Assembly (NCBI GenBank): GCA_039602395.1
Contig: JBCNJP010000010.1
Span: forward strand, 34,684,590-34,748,589
Source: Deinandra increscens subsp. villosa
Lineage: Eukaryota > Streptophyta > Magnoliopsida > Asterales > Asteraceae
Length of the DNA stretch: 64,000 bases
Reading direction: 5' to 3'
The notes under the pieces are model-generated. The model ran no database searches, was not told where the DNA came from, and saw only the letters and a list, made by a program, of their open reading frames with translations. Shown here piece after piece: positions 1 through 12,707 of this stretch (position 1 is the stretch's first letter; every line of letters begins with the position of its first letter). Made by a program: the position numbers and the translations under genes.

Positions 1-230
1 ATAAGAGAGATTACCCTTGGCGATCTCGGGGCCCCTTGGCGATTTCTTTAAAAACTGAATGTTAGTTTTGGCGATCTCGCTTAAAGCGGATTTACCCTTG
101 CCGATCTCGGTGTTGTGATTACTTTGCCTTTGCGACTTCGCCTCCCTCTCAGTTCCGTTGGCGATTTCGATTGAGACCCGAAAACCCTAAGTGTCTCTCT
201 CTCGACCTCGCTAATATAAAAGGGAGTGTT
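1..230 (+). promoter_or_regulatory. Promoter-like block upstream of Copia-Y env-like ORF, with TTGGCGAT repeats
   Basis: Contains about six spaced copies of a TTGGCGATCTCG-like motif between positions 15 and 175, followed by a TATAAAA box at 215-221 and a CT-rich transcript-leader-like stretch. The same motif is the tandem repeat of the Copia-Y LTRs at 11229-11425 and 26838-27105, which also sit upstream of a TATAAATA box. No primer-binding site follows, so this is not simply a 5' LTR; because the env-like ORF and Y's 3' LTR lie downstream, I infer an internal promoter for a separate env-like transcript. It could instead be the 3' part of an unrelated LTR cut by the window edge. Confidence 0.5.
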
Positions 231-1899
231 CCTTCATTTCCCCTCAATTCACACTTTTAAAACACAGATTACTCTCCCTCTTCTCTCCATAATCCTCCCG
301 CGTCCACCCACCGGACATCAACTCCTCCGCAATTGATCACCAAAATCGATCTCTACTAGGGTTGGCGCACACACCCCTACTTCCTCTCACAGGTTTGATT
401 TCTTCACTTGGTTAGGGTTACTTAAGATCATGGTTCAGTTGCAGTTTTTGAGACCGACGGTACACTATAATTGATTCTCGGGTTCTTATTTCAAATTCGG
501 TTGTTGATTTTTACAGATTAGGATCTATTCCTTGCTCCTTTTCATTTCTATACACCGATTTGAGGTAATTAACTCTATAATTTGTAAGCCTTCGGTTGTT
601 CTTGAACAGGACCGTAAATTTCAATAAAATTTGGAGAGTTAGGATATGAATTTTTGTGTTGATTAAATTCACCGGATGTTGGGAATGATAACAGAGATTT
701 AAACATGATGATTAATTAAAAAAATTGTTGCTAGTTCTATGCAATCTATTTGAATTTGATCGTTTTGGTTGTGTTTTCAATAACTCAGTGTTCCTCTCTC
801 TGTTTTTGATGAATCTTGAAATATGAATGGGATGGATTGAACAATGAGATTCTAAAACTCCAAAATGTTGCATTAGAATGATTCTAAATGCAATTTGGGT
901 CTTAAGAGCTTCAAAATGTGAAGCTAAGCTAGACAATGTCTATGTTTGACCCGTTTGGAAATAAATTATAATTTTGGGACAAATTTTGTCAAAATTAAAA
1001 ATTCTTGAAAAGAAACAAAACCAATGAGTTTAGTGGGCGGTTTAAGTCCTAAATAGGATAAAATTGGATTTAAATCTCATCCTTTGGATCAAACAGTAAA
1101 ATTTTCTTAAATTTGTCTGTTTGACCAAATTGGACTTTAAGTGTGCAAAACTCATTCCAATAAGAGTTATTTGACATGAAGTGGTAACATTTGTTGATTT
1201 TGTGTTGCTTTAATAATAAAATTGACCAAATTAACAACATAGAGGCTACTTTTGACCATTTTGTTAGATTTCTTCTTTCAATTGAATTTCACTGGATATG
1301 CAGCTTTAATTGGTGAAAATAAGTCAAGTTTTGGGCTTTAACTTGTCTAACATAGGTTTGAACTCAATATAGGTTAAATCTACAATGTTTGACTAGTCTT
1401 GATTTGTTTTTTGACAAAAGCATGCATAATTGACTTTTTTGGTTAAATATTGTGAAATTCACTCATGTTTAATAAACCTGACCCTATTTAGGCTGTGTGT
1501 GGCTTCAAATCAATTGTTTAACAAATTTTTCCTGATTTAATAACAGATTCTATCCAGAAACACTACAAGATCTTCTTGTCTCTTATATTGATCTTAGCTC
1601 AAAGTAGATCATCAAAGATGTATGTTTCATGAATTCTTGGCAACTCCTGATTTACAATTATTGAGCTAGACAGGGGCAATTCATTAAACTCATTCAACCA
1701 GCTTGAATAACCTTAGTCAAATTTATTAATTATACAATGGAATTTGGTTGATTAATAGGAGATTTTTACTCTCTTATACTTTGGCCACCAAAATTTCTTT
1801 TTATTATCATTTGTGCATTGTTTCTTTTATCTTTGATCAGATTTGGCCCTTCCTTTTACTATGGGCGGTATCTGGTATTTTTTTATTTGGTGTGCTCAT

Positions 1900-2350
1900 C
1901 TTGATTAAAGAGAAGACTCATCTTCTCTATCTCTCCCACTTGCAACACAGAGGATTGCTCCATCTCTCTCCCATCGGAAAACCCTTTACGTGCCGCCCTT
2001 CACTTTCTTTCATATGTGGTTATCTTTCTTATTCATATGTGGTCCTCATCATCTCTCTCATTCAAAAACCCTAAAACCTGCTGACGATTCTGGTGACTGT
2101 TTGGTGACCCCAGCCTTCGCCTTTGGAGCCCTGTTAACGGCTTTGTTTGGTCGCCGCCGGTGGTCGCCGATGGTGAGCGGCGGTTGTGTGACATGTTCTT
2201 GCGTTCTTTTTCTATTAGTCGCCAGTTGTCGCCGATGGTTTACGGCGGCTATGTAACAGATTTGTCGCGATGGTTGTTCACAGGGTTTGGCAGATCCAGA
2301 AAACCTTAAAATTTTAAGTTGCAAGACAAATTCCATTTGTTTGCAACTGA
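1900..2350. other. GC-richer gene-like segment inside the leader, possibly captured host sequence
   Basis: This block stands out from its AT-rich surroundings: a CT-rich 5'-UTR-like part (1915-1990), then a GC-rich part (2095-2270) in which CGCCGATGGT followed by CGGCGG occurs twice, near 2165 and 2232. Short open frames cross it on both strands but none has a recognisable domain. It may be a captured 5' end of a host gene or part of an unrecognised transposon. I assign no function. Confidence 0.25.
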
Positions 2351-2714
2351 AGTTCTAATCTTCATCTAACCCCTAAATCTGTGTGTTTTTGTTGCTTTAC
2401 GCTTTATGGACCTGAATTGACTTACGTTTTTTCATCTAGATCATAGATCTATACGTGGTGTTTTGTATCTTCAATATCCTAATTCAGGTATTAATTTATT
2501 TATTTTACTGTTAATTTAGTTAAGGTTGATTTATACAAATTCCTTCTCATAATCTATTGTGTTTATTGTTATGGTTATGACGTCTAAAGAGAATTATGTT
2601 TCCCTTGAAAACTCAATCTAGATGTCTGATTTTTTGTATTTCCATGCTTATTTTGGTGTATATATGTTTATTAGTTCTTTATTTTTTGATCATCAATTTT
2701 GGATTTTGTAAGAC

Positions 2715-3070
2715 TATGCTGTGTTCCCGAGTTTACTTAAAGAGGGAAAAGAAGAAAAGAGAAAGGAAAGGAAGAGAAAGGAAAGGAAGAGAAAGGAAGA
2801 GAAAGGAAAGGAAGAGAAAGGAAGAGAAGGGAAGTGATTCATTTCCTTCCAAATCCTTCCGATTTGGAAGGAAAGAAAAACAATAGAAAATGAACTAATT
2901 TTCCCTCTCCTTCCCTCCCCTTCTCTCCTTTAATGAAACTCGGGAACACAACTCTTTTTTGTTTCCCTCTCTTTCCCTCCTTAAGTGAATCTCTGGAACA
3001 CAAAATTTTTTAAACTTACTTCCCTTTCCTTTCCTTTCCCTCGTTAAATGAACTCGGGAACACAGCGTAT
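2715..3070. mobile_element. Foldback/MITE-like element with purine- and pyrimidine-rich arms
   Basis: Ends are inverted copies: the left end reads TATGCTGTGTTCCCGAGTT from 2715 and the right end, read in reverse complement from 3070, TACGCTGTGTTCCCGAGTT. The left arm (2745-2835) is almost pure purine, built of GAAAGGAAAGGAAGA words; the right side holds three pyrimidine-rich sub-repeats each ending in a CTCGGGAACACA-like copy (ending near 2950, 3004 and 3066). The arms can pair into one long hairpin. No coding capacity, so non-autonomous. The TA at each end could be a two-base target duplication. Superfamily not assigned. Confidence 0.65.
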
Positions 3071-4693
3071 CGCTTGTTGACTAAATTCACTTTTTTATTT
3101 GGTATAATGAAAAATTTGAAGTTCTTCTAATTCCATAGATTAATTATGTTGAAAAGTTTAGTGACTTGCAGCATATTTTGAAATGCGGACGGTTCTGTGT
3201 GTATGTTTCTTTGTTCTCCATTAGCTAATACATGAAACCTCATTGATGTTCTTGCATTTGAAATCTTACAATTCAAGTTATAGTTGCATATATCATGGAT
3301 TCTTATTCAACCATCTGATTGTATCTCTATCATAGGTTCTTTTTCACATGAACGCCAGAACCTTTATTGCTTCCATCATTTATCACAGTCGCGGTGGAAC
3401 AGTGAAGGTGGTCTGTTAGATTCGTTAGCGGCAACTTACTGCAACCTCTTTATATTGGTACCATGGTATGTTTACTCTTTTGATTTTCACCTAATTATCG
3501 CCACCACCGTGTGAATGGCTTTGGCAATTCAAAGTTGTTATATCACAAATAAATTTATATTAAGGACCATTTATTATTTTTGAGTGATGAATCAATCACA
3601 GGGGTCAGCTGACACAACAAAAGCTAATTCGTGTCTCTAAACTTTTTGTTGCCATATAGTGTATTGTTAAAGTTTGTGATTATTGTTATGAGATTATCAT
3701 GTCCACTTTGGGTATTTTTTTGGTACACTTTAGAATAGTATGGTGATTGTTGGATTAATCTCCACTATGTAGATGTAAGGTTTGCTGTAAGTTTATTAGT
3801 ATATGTTAGGCTAATATGGTTTTTAGTTGATTCATACCTCGAATATTTTTGTTGGAGTATATTGTATTGTTTAAGTTTGTGATATTGTGATGATTGAGGA
3901 TGTAATTATTACTGCGGCTGCAAAGCATACCATATTATGATATTCAACTTTAGAATAGCATGGTGATAGTTGGATTGATATGCTATGTCTGTCCACGAAG
4001 TCATATAGATTATATTTTATTTGGTTCATCCTCTAATGTTTTTTCAAACTAATGTGGCATTCCAAGTTGTCATTTAAAGTGCTTTTTTTTTTTGAAGTTT
4101 TGCAGGTGCTCATTGTTTACTTATTGACATCTTTTTTTTTTTTGTTGAGGATTAATTATCCTTATGCCTTATACATTTTTTTTAATTTTAGGTCCAAGTT
4201 CTAACAGTTTTACTGTAGTGGTTTTTTAATAGCATGTTGATTTTTAGATTGATCTATACTTATGTAAATGTGAGTTTAGTTGTAAAAAAATGTTTTGTTT
4301 TTGGTTCTGTGAGTTTAAACTTTTAATCTTTGGTAGATTTTTAAGAAGGTAGTTATATTTTAGAATTTAAGACTAGGTGGATGTGGCTAGATATTTATGA
4401 AACCATGGGAGCTAGGTGTTATGCTTTCGTGTTATCTTATTGTACTTTGCCTGGAAGTTCATTAGTATATTAAAGCCTTCTCTGATCTACGTCTCATGTT
4501 TTTGTAACTGATATAATTTTTTCATAAACTTTAAAATAGCAACTTTTATTCATGGCTTTAATGTTTTTCTTACTAATCATGCATTTGAAATTGTCGATTG
4601 TTTTTTTTCTTTGACATTTGGCGATGCTTTTTTTTTCACTAATTGGCATCATTTTCTTTAAAGAAATTTGGGCGAGGACTCATTATCCTTTTG

Positions 4694-4769
4694 TTTTATA
4701 CATTTTTTTTGTATATGGTGAAGCCCAAATTATTTTATACATTTTTTTTTGTATATGGTGAAGCCCAAA
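4694..4769. repeat. Tandem duplication, 36-37 bp unit
   Basis: A unit starting TTTTATACATTTTTTTT and ending GTATATGGTGAAGCCCAAA occurs at 4694-4729 and again at 4733-4769. The copies differ only by one T in the homopolymer, so the duplication looks recent relative to its surroundings. Confidence 0.85.
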
Positions 4770-5063
4770 CTAAAGAAGCTTTATTTTTTATTTGCACATT
4801 TCTAAGTGGATAGTATTAATTTGGTAAAAAATCCATGACCTTACCACGTTCTTGATTATTATTATAACAAGCCACATATGGTAAGTACTAACCATGCATA
4901 TTAAATCCCAAATGATTTAGCATAATATTTCATGTCTATTAACATAGTAAATTACTTATGGAAACAATCTTTACAATTATGATAATTAGATATGTTAACG
5001 TGAAAACATCTCAAATTATAATACTTATTGCGACTCAAAAACCATCTTACACAAAATAGGTGG

Positions 5064-5081
5064 CCCGCGGCAACGCGCGGG
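5064..5081 (+). mobile_element. Helitron-like 3'-terminal GC hairpin (tentative)
   Basis: In an AT-rich setting, CCCGCG-GCAACG-CGCGGG can form a six-pair GC stem. Plant Helitrons end in a short GC hairpin followed closely by CTRR. Here CTAA|T follows about 20 bases later (around 5100), further than usual, and I could not place the matching 5' TC terminus. If real, this element may have carried in the gene-like segment near 1900-2350. Confidence 0.3.
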
Positions 5082-6176
5082 CGGGTCACCATCTCGTTTC
5101 TAATCTGTTCATGATTGATCACAAACATGATCAAGCCTTGAACCTGTTGATTTCTAGAAATATCTGATTTAGATCTTAGCAAACAATAGATCTTCTTCAA
5201 GGTATATTTTCTGATCTCAAATAAAGTATTGGAAGTTTGACTTCTGTCCATTCAGGTGGATTGTTCTACTTGTTTTTTATGCAATAACTCAATAAATCTC
5301 ATGAAATATGACTGAGCATGCTAAATTTCTGCAATTCTGAGTAAAGTTTAAAACTCTACTTGATTGAGTGAAATAACGTGCACATTAGTCATTGTCTTAT
5401 GAGTCATTATCTTTTATTCTACATAAATGGTTAGGTTAGGAACTGTTGATGCTCATATCTGATATTGAATGCTTCTAGTTCCTTTACTTGACTTTATTTG
5501 TCTTTGGTTGTGTTGTTAAGCATGTCAGAACTTCATGCATGTACTATGATTCATCATTTGACATCTTGTATCTGCTTAAGTGAAAATTTTCATATTGCTC
5601 CTGTACAAGTAGTTAAATAAAGTATATGTGTTCGTAAGTGTCTCAAATTGCTCAATTCATGCTGAATTAAGAAAACATGATTCAAGAATTCTGTTTGATC
5701 TTAAATTCAATAATTCAAATTGTGGAAAACACAAGTTTATGGGGAATCACTTCTTGATTCCTTCTTGAGTCATTTGGGTCAAATTGTCGACTTTTTAACT
5801 AAAGTTAACTCATTTGAGTGATACTTTCCCAAACCTTCTCAAACTCTGTCACAATTTTCCATTACTTGAGTTTTTTTTTTTAAAAATAAAACTCAAAACA
5901 AGTTTTCTTGAATCAAAACTCACTTAGTTCTTCACCAAAGTCAACTTTTCAATAAATCTACTATTTCAAGGGAATTACTGGAATTTGGGTCAAATTCACT
6001 GACATCTTCTGTTGAACTAAATTGATTAAATTTTGAAGAAATTTGAGCCTATGCCTTAAGTGAATTTCTTTTATATCTTTGTAAGTTAATTGCAAAGCTC
6101 TGTCACGAATCTAGTGTGACATGACATTCATTTGACTTGTCAAATTTGATGTAATCATGTTGTTTCTTATGTGCAG

Positions 6177-9100
6177 ATGGCTCCCAGACTTGAAAGAGCA
6201 GCCAATGTCCCTCTGGATTTCTCAAAATCACACAATCAATTCTGTGAAATTAACACAAGCTGGACAGATGCCGGTATATATGAACAGGCCTTCAGAATTC
6301 TAGAGAACTCAAGTTGGATCACTAGTATCCTAAAGGAGCCTGTCATTAGCTCGGTTATAATAAATGATTTCTGGAACAATGCCCACACATTTGTTGCTGA
6401 CAATGATTCCAAATCCATCAGATCAAGAATTCAAGGTGAGTATGTTGAAATAAATGAGGAAAGGGTCCGAGAAGTGCTACAGTTAAATGATGCACTGTGT
6501 CCTGATTCTTTTCCAAAGGAAGAATGGCAAGACACAATCCTCATGATGGGATATCAAGGAAATATCTCCGTAACATCAAATGAGAAGATAAAGAAGACGT
6601 TGGTCCCAGAACACTAGAAGTGCATCATGACTTTCTTCATTTCTGCCTTTGGTCAAAGAAAGTCTGGAACAGACGACTTTGTGGAAGAAAATAGCCCGGG
6701 CACTACATGGTTTAGCATCCGGTGCTGGTTTCAACCTCTCGAGGCAAATAATTAAATGGATGGACTATAACTTGCATCCAACGAGAAAATCAGAAAAGTT
6801 CTTGATGTATCCTAAATTCATACAAGCCATCCTTGATCATTACTACCCGAACTTGCAAAAGACCGAACCATACTTGGTTCCTAGGAGGATGATACCCGGT
6901 TCTTACACGCGATACCGGATGGGTCAGTATGATGGACCTGAAGTTCCATTTTTCCCGAACCTGATTGAGGGAATTGATGTCAATGAAGACATGGATGAAG
7001 ATAAAAGAAATGCTGATGCTGATGCTGAAATGGCAGATGTCAATGCTGCTGATCCTGATAATAATAATGCAGCAAATCTCCAAGATGATCATCCAATCAA
7101 CTCTCCCATTCATGATGACCCTATGCATTCAGAACATGAAGACAGAGCTTCAAACAAAGATGCAATTGAATCAGACAAATCAGGAGATGAAGAAGAAGAT
7201 TCTGGTAGTAAAAATGATGCATCCGACAAAGATGCTAACAATAACTCAAATGCATCTGGATCCAAACCTGAATCAGGGTCAAGATTCCAACCTAGATCAG
7301 AATCAGGTTCTGACTCTTCCAGTCCAGATGCGAGGCATCAAGTAATAAGCAACCTAAGGCATCAAGAAATAAGAAGCAGAAGAAAATAAAGTCAAGGCAA
7401 ACACAGGATGACATTTCATCAAACTCCTCAAAATCTGATTCACCTGAACCAGATTCAGCCTCATTTATACTTGAGGGAAATGTTAATCCTAGCTACAAAA
7501 GAGAGTCAAGATCTAAGTATGCTCAAGAAAGAAAGAAACTTGAAATAAGAAGAGGACCAGTCTCTGCATCTGGAACTGCTGCTGCTTTACAATCACCAGT
7601 ACAACCTGAACCAGACGACATTGTGCAACAAAGAGTTCAATCTGCTCCCATCACCACTGTTGAAGCAACTATTCAAGATATTGATGCAACTACTAACATC
7701 AACATCACAAGCTTAGATTTGGCATTCCAATCTGAGTCTCAGCCTATGTCAACTGCTCCTGCTCAAGTAATTGCACCTGAGGCACATACCTCCATGGTCC
7801 ATCGAGAGTTGATTTTGGAGCAAAATCTTGAAATCTCCAACTATTCGCTTGCTAATGAGATTAAAGAAGCAACTGACAGGATCAAAGTACATGATCAAGA
7901 GCTTCTTAAAGCTAATGAGAAAATAAAGGAGCAAGCTGAAGAAATTGAAAGACTAAAGAGGCTATTGGCTGAAGCTCTGCAAAATAATCAAACTGCCAGA
8001 GCTAATGATGATGATGTGGGTAGTGGTGGAAATGGAAACCAAGGTGATGATCAGATAATAGAACAGCCTCCCTCTGCAGAAAACATTCAACCAAATAAAG
8101 AGCCAAGTCCAAGCCAAGCTGGCAAAGAAGCTGGAGCTAAATCTTCTTTCATTGTCACTGAACAAGATATAGATGATACTCATCTTGCTGATTTTCCGTC
8201 AGGTGATGATGAATCTACCGAATATGACATAAACATCTTTTATGGTGACACATTTCTTAATGATGAACCAAATGCTGAGGAGGAAGATGAGATATACCAA
8301 TCAGTAATAAGCTTGGTGTTACCTCCTGAGAATCTCAAACTACCAAGATTCTCCAGAGCTGCACTTGAAATAAATCAATCAACTACAGGAGAGACCCTTG
8401 CTTTAACCATGGGGGAACCAGATGTATCTCTTGTCATCCCTGAGATCTCATTGCAACTCTAACTGGCTCCTCTAGTGCAATAGCCAATAAGCATTGTTAT
8501 GCCTGCAAATACTGAATCCGAAATCTCTGAACAACTAAAACACTTGCATATTGATAGTGAGTTTCTAGATCTTGGGAGAAGTGCGTTTCGCGAGTTTTAT
8601 GTAAACACCCTCGCTACTGATCCTAGCAGCCGAAGCAGTGTAGTGGTTACTAAAGAAAATGTAGAAACCAGTGAAGCACTGCAGATTCAGCCTCTCAGCA
8701 TGATTCCAGATGATATCTTCAATGACATTAGTTTGGTTGAACGTCTGAATAGTCTTATTTATGACTCCAGCGCCACAAACTTCATAAATATGAAATTCAC
8801 AACTGAGGATGAGTATGACGAGGAGATCACTTATGAGATCAAAGATGAACCAGTTGATATTGTGTCTCCAATTCCTCTGAGATCTGAGCCTGTGGTAAGC
8901 GAGCCTCAAATAGAAGATGAAGTTATTATTTATCCAATCTCTTCACCAGTTCATCATTCTGAAGAAAGGGAAGTCAATCAAGAAGGAGTTGCAACCCAAA
9001 CCTCAATGCCTGAGTGTAATGAAACCACCACTAGTGCTGCTCCTGAAATTGTTCAGATTCAGCCAATAACAAGTGCAAGTGGTAGTCAAGCTACAAATAA

Positions 9101-10828
9101 TCCAGTCTCTTCACAAGAAGCTTGTCTATCTAGTAGACCCGACAAAGGTAAAAGGAAATTGACTCCTAAAGAAGTTTACGAGCAGGAAATGGAAAAACAA
9201 AGAAAGAAGGAAGAAGCTCTAAGACTTGCAAAAGAAGAAATAATACTTGATAGGACACTAGATGAGATTTCCAGACAAGAGGCTATCAAAGAGCTGATAG
9301 AATCCAACCGTCCTTAAACGAAAATTGGCCCAGGATCAGAACACTTTGAGCCGAACAATCAAAATATTGATGAGGGAGAACCAAGAATAAGAATAATCCC
9401 CAACCTAGCTGGTGACAATGTTGATCTGTCTGACACTTCAGAAATTGCAAAATATGTTAGAGAGCTCATTTCTCGTGGGATTCCCCTATCCTACTTGATG
9501 ACTCTTACGGAAGCACAGCTGGTTGATCTATACACTGATGAGAAAGAAATGGAGAAACATCTCTATAACTACAAACTTGCAGAAAAGCTTACTGATCATA
9601 GAGCAAATCCTTTTGCTGATACTGATAAGAAGTTTAAATATGAACAATTCAACGATAACCCAAGGGAAAAGATCCGTGAGATGCATGCACAGTATATGCC
9701 TCCCCCTCCAGACATCTTTGATCATGTTTCACCTCTGCCCAGTCCCACTACAGCTACGCTTGGCGTTAACCGAATGACCAAAAGAGAGATGCAAGACTTT
9801 CTAGACCTGAGGGGATATGCTCGCAAAAGCTATAGCAGAAAGCAGCTTCATGGTCTACGAAAAATGGTCAAAAATCACATAATTGAAGAGAATAAGAAGG
9901 TCAAGCGATAGTAGGACGAACGGGAAGCAATAAGGGTAGAGGAACACCGAAGGAAAGAAGCCCCTAGAAAGTTGACGATTGGAAGGAAATGACACCATAT
10001 CGGAAAGCCTTGGTGCAGTTCACTGCTAAAAAGCTCAAAGATATGCCTCCAAACGTCGAATCCGATGATGGGATGAAAATCCTTGGATGGAAATATGATC
10101 ATGAGTTCCAGGCATTTATTGTCAAACGCAGAAACGGATTTGTACAATTCTTTGCTAAAATAAGAGACCTTCTAAATCTGTTCTCATGGGAGCTGAAACA
10201 ACTTAGATGGAGAAAGCTGATCAACCACTCAAATGATCCAGTGGGTAGAGATGCTGAAGAGCAGATAAAAGCCATCTACAATGTTAGTTCAACTCGCCCC
10301 CTCAAGATAGAGAAGAAGAAGTACAAAACTTTTAGAAGGCAAAGGGCTATGGTCCCACATAAGGTCATGTACAAGAGTATCAGGAAGGATTTAAATACAA
10401 AGAAAAGAACAGGAGATTAGAAAAGCAACCCAATAAGATGTTGGTATTACAGTGGGGACACTCATGAGTTAGTCATTGAAAGGGAAGACGGCGATACAAT
10501 AAGACTCTTCGCTGCAATTGAACTGAGACTGCTGCATAGAAGTTACCTTAAGTGGTTATTCTACAGTCTCCTGGACACCATCCCTCAAAGGCTTAGGCCA
10601 TACGAGATAGTGGACGCAAACTACTTCGGTTTGTTTCTAAGGTGGTGGTGCTGGGAGTGCATTGCCGCCAAGAAGATGACAACAGAAAGCCTAAGTACCT
10701 TAAAGGACTGGATCATGGGTGGTCGCGGGATTTGCTACCTCTCCCATGGTCGTGAAAGGATGTTAGAGATGTGGCACTATTCTGATTTGAATAAGTTCTC
10801 GCGAGAAGACCTTGGTCAACTCAGATAG
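6177..10828 (+). pseudogene. Env-like (post-pol) ORF of SIRE-like Copia-Y, broken
   Basis: ORF of about 1,540 codons lying between the leader and Y's polypurine tract, the position of the env-like ORF of SIRE-type Copia elements. The start chosen is ATG 6177, directly after the acceptor TGTGCAG. The N-terminal ~240 residues (DFW and IQG-VEI motifs near residues 65-95) resemble the N-terminus of Copia-X's ORF. Then follow an acidic Asp/Glu/Ser-rich stretch (about 6985-7330), a heptad-rich coiled coil (about 7800-7990), a charged region and a Lys/Arg-rich C-terminal part. I see no signal peptide or membrane segment, so 'envelope' is positional only. Breaks: TAG 6615, frameshift near 6680, frameshift near 7330, TAA 8460, TAG near 8478, TAA 9315, TAG-TAG 9909-9914, frameshift near 9980, TAG near 10418. 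Function unknown. Confidence 0.75.
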
Positions 10829-10858
10829 TCGTCAGTTTTTCATGTTTGTATTACCACC

Positions 10859-10870
10859 AAAGGGGGAATT
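10859..10870 (+). other. Polypurine tract of Copia-Y
   Basis: AAAGGGGGAATT lies about 30 bases after the env-like stop and directly before the TGTAAGATC start of the LTR. It is the expected plus-strand primer and fixes the next feature as a 3' LTR. Confidence 0.85.
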
Positions 10871-11712
10871 TGTAAGATCTTTATAGGGTTTCTTGGCAAA
10901 TCAAACATAGCATCCTTAGTAGTTGTGCTCAAATTGTAAATCTTTCACTTTACTTGTATTTTGTACTTGGACAATTCTCTTAATGCTTATGCTAATCATT
11001 CAAGTATTTGATGTTTTGTATTTCATATGTAATGTCATAACTTGTGTTGATCATTGATATTGAGGAAATTGCCCTTGTACATTTCTATTGTGATGTGAAA
11101 GTCTGGATCCATATTCTGAGTCATTTAATGATTGTTTACTTGGCTAATGTCAATAATTGAATGTGTCTTCATAATAACAACCCTTAATGGTTTAATAATG
11201 ATTCTTGACATTTTACGAGTGTACTTGGTGATTTCAACCTTGCCTTGGCGATTTGGTCCTTACTCTTGGCGACCTCACCAAGGTTGGCGAACTCACCAAG
11301 GTTGGCGACCTCACTAAGTAGTCTTGGCGACTTGGGATTATACTTGGCGATTTGGTCATGCTTTCTTGGCGACCTCACCAAGTGGCCTTGGCGATGTCAA
11401 GTTTGTTCTTGGCGATCTCGTCAGTCTGATGACATAATTTTCACTAACTTCAATAACATTCTCTTGATTTCAGTGCTATGACGGAAGGTGCTCTCTCCAG
11501 TATAAATAGCAACATGGGAATACCCTAAAATAAGCTTTTGGACGACTATTTTCAAGAGAGAGCACCTGTGTGTAAAACCCTAGTGTTCTTGAGTTTTAGA
11601 CTTGAAATGTAAGGATTTCAACACACAAACAATGTGATTTTATCACATATTCATCTTTTCCGCATTTGAATCTGTGTATTGAATGGGTAAAGGCTCCAAA
11701 TTGGTCCTGACA
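10871..11712 (+). mobile_element. Copia-Y 3' LTR (LTR A)
   Basis: 842 bp from TGTAAGATC to CCTGACA. It aligns along its whole length with LTR B at 26488-27401, apart from fewer repeat units here. It is preceded by a polypurine tract and followed by TAATT (11713-11717), the same five bases that precede LTR B (26483-26487), which is Y's target-site duplication in the Copia-X integrase gene. A TATAAATA box is at 11501-11508 and a U5-like end reads up to CCTGACA. Sequence differences from LTR B are obvious by eye, so the insertion is not recent. Confidence 0.93.
11229..11425 (+). repeat. TTGGCGAC / TCACCAAG tandem array in Y LTR A
   Basis: About nine to ten copies of a unit built on CTTGGCGACCTCACCAAG (CTTGG pairs with CCAAG), variously ending in GATCTCG or GACTTGG, end roughly 75 bases before the TATAAATA at 11501. 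LTR B has an expanded version. Position and repetition suggest an enhancer-type array, which is inference. Confidence 0.85.
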
Positions 11713-12707
11713 TAATTGATGATTTTTCTAGGTACACTTGGGTTTTCTTTCTTAAAACAAAATATGAAACTGCTGAATTGTTGAAAACTCTTGTGATAAA
11801 TTTAGAAAATCAATCCAATCTCAAAGTGAAAACAATCAGGTGTGACAATGGCACTGAATTTAGAAATCATGTTTTGAATTCATTTTGTGAAGAAAAGGGA
11901 ATTGTTAGACAATTTAGTGCTCCTAGATCTCCACAACATAATGGTGTTGCTGAAAAGAAAAATAGGACACTAATTGAAGCTGCTAGGTCAATGTTAGCAG
12001 ACTCTAAACTCCATGTGATATTTTGGGCAGAAGCAGTAAACACCGCTTGTTATGTCCAAAACAGGATTTTGATTGTCAAAGGCAAGAACAAGACACCCTA
12101 TGAGCTTTGGAGAAAAAGAAAGCCCAATATTTATTTCTTTAGGCCATTTGGATGTCCTGTTACAATATTGAGAACCAATAAGCTATTGCCCAAATTTCCA
12201 GAAAAGGCAGATGAAGGATATTTTGTTGGATATTCTGGTGTGTCTAAGGCATACAGAGTGTACAACAAGAGAACCAAAATTATTGAAGAAACAATAAATG
12301 TATCTTTCAATGAAAAATCTTCCAACAATTTTGAGTCTCAGCCCACCTGGTTATTCGATATTGATGCACTAACTACTGCTTTCAACATAATCGTTGAGAA
12401 GCTTGTGAGTTCTTCACTGGAGGAACAAAATCTTTACAGGTCAGCTGATGAACATTGGAAGAGCAACCATGATGGAACCAGCAAGAAGTCAATTTTCTTC
12501 TCTTCAATGAGCATCAAACCTATCTTGCCTGGCAATGGAAAGAAACAGTCTGAAATAGTTCAAATTGACACAGAAGCAGGTCCGGTTGAAGTCCAAGCGG
12601 GACCTGTTTCTCCGGTTCAGAAACTCTCGAGAACACTGATTCAGGGTCAAATGAACCTGAAAATTCAAATGATACTACATCAAATGAGCATAGTTTTGAG
12701 CATCTGA
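11713..12707 (+). pseudogene. pol: Copia-X integrase, C-terminal half (and linker)
   Basis: Begins inside the integrase catalytic core at the conserved IDDFSRYTW motif, immediately after Y's LTR A. The catalytic triad is visible: Asp in IDDFSRY, Asp in RCDNGTEF (about 11838) and Glu in NGVAEKKNRTL (about 11950). The PYELW and FGC-P motifs of the Copia integrase C-terminal region follow. The missing N-half with the HHCC-type zinc-binding part is at 26046-26487 in the next X copy. A one-base frameshift at about 12600-12625 shifts the frame, so the apparent stop at 12705 is secondary. Without a start, it is a 3' fragment. Confidence 0.92.

Larger units (their letters stand above)
231..6176 (+). 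other. Long leader / intron-like region of Copia-Y with insertions
   Basis: AT-rich and without a supportable protein. A CT-rich leader at about 245-390 ends in CACAG|GTTTGATT at 391-396, a plausible splice donor. The far end is a textbook acceptor, a T-rich tract and TGTGCAG at 6170-6176, touching the ATG of the env-like ORF at 6177. I infer a 5'-UTR intron of roughly 5.8 kb later loaded with insertions (foldback element at 2715, possible Helitron end at 5064). Stretches 400-1740, 3071-4690 and 5082-6170 show nothing beyond AT-rich sequence with scattered TTTGACC words. Splicing is inferred, not shown. Confidence 0.4.

Noticed and set aside
1748..2336. Small plus and minus open frames of about 90-110 codons
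   Set aside because: No recognisable domain or codon pattern; hydrophobic runs come from T-rich sequence. Kept only as a gene-like composition change.
5064..5081. Rho-type or intrinsic terminator hairpin
   Set aside because: Bacterial terminators are not relevant in this plant sequence; a Helitron end is the better, still weak, reading.
6177..10828. Host nuclear gene with an N-terminal intron
   Set aside because: Position directly before a polypurine tract and 3' LTR, and homology to the post-pol ORF of Copia-X, mark it as element-borne.
11229..11425. CRISPR-like direct repeat array
   Set aside because: Units are adjacent or irregularly spaced with no unique spacers, located in a retrotransposon LTR of a plant genome.
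11132..11481. Open frames with repeated SPRLATSPRLAT-like peptides
   Set aside because: They are translations of the LTR tandem repeat in several frames, mirrored in LTR B, and sit upstream of the TATA box.
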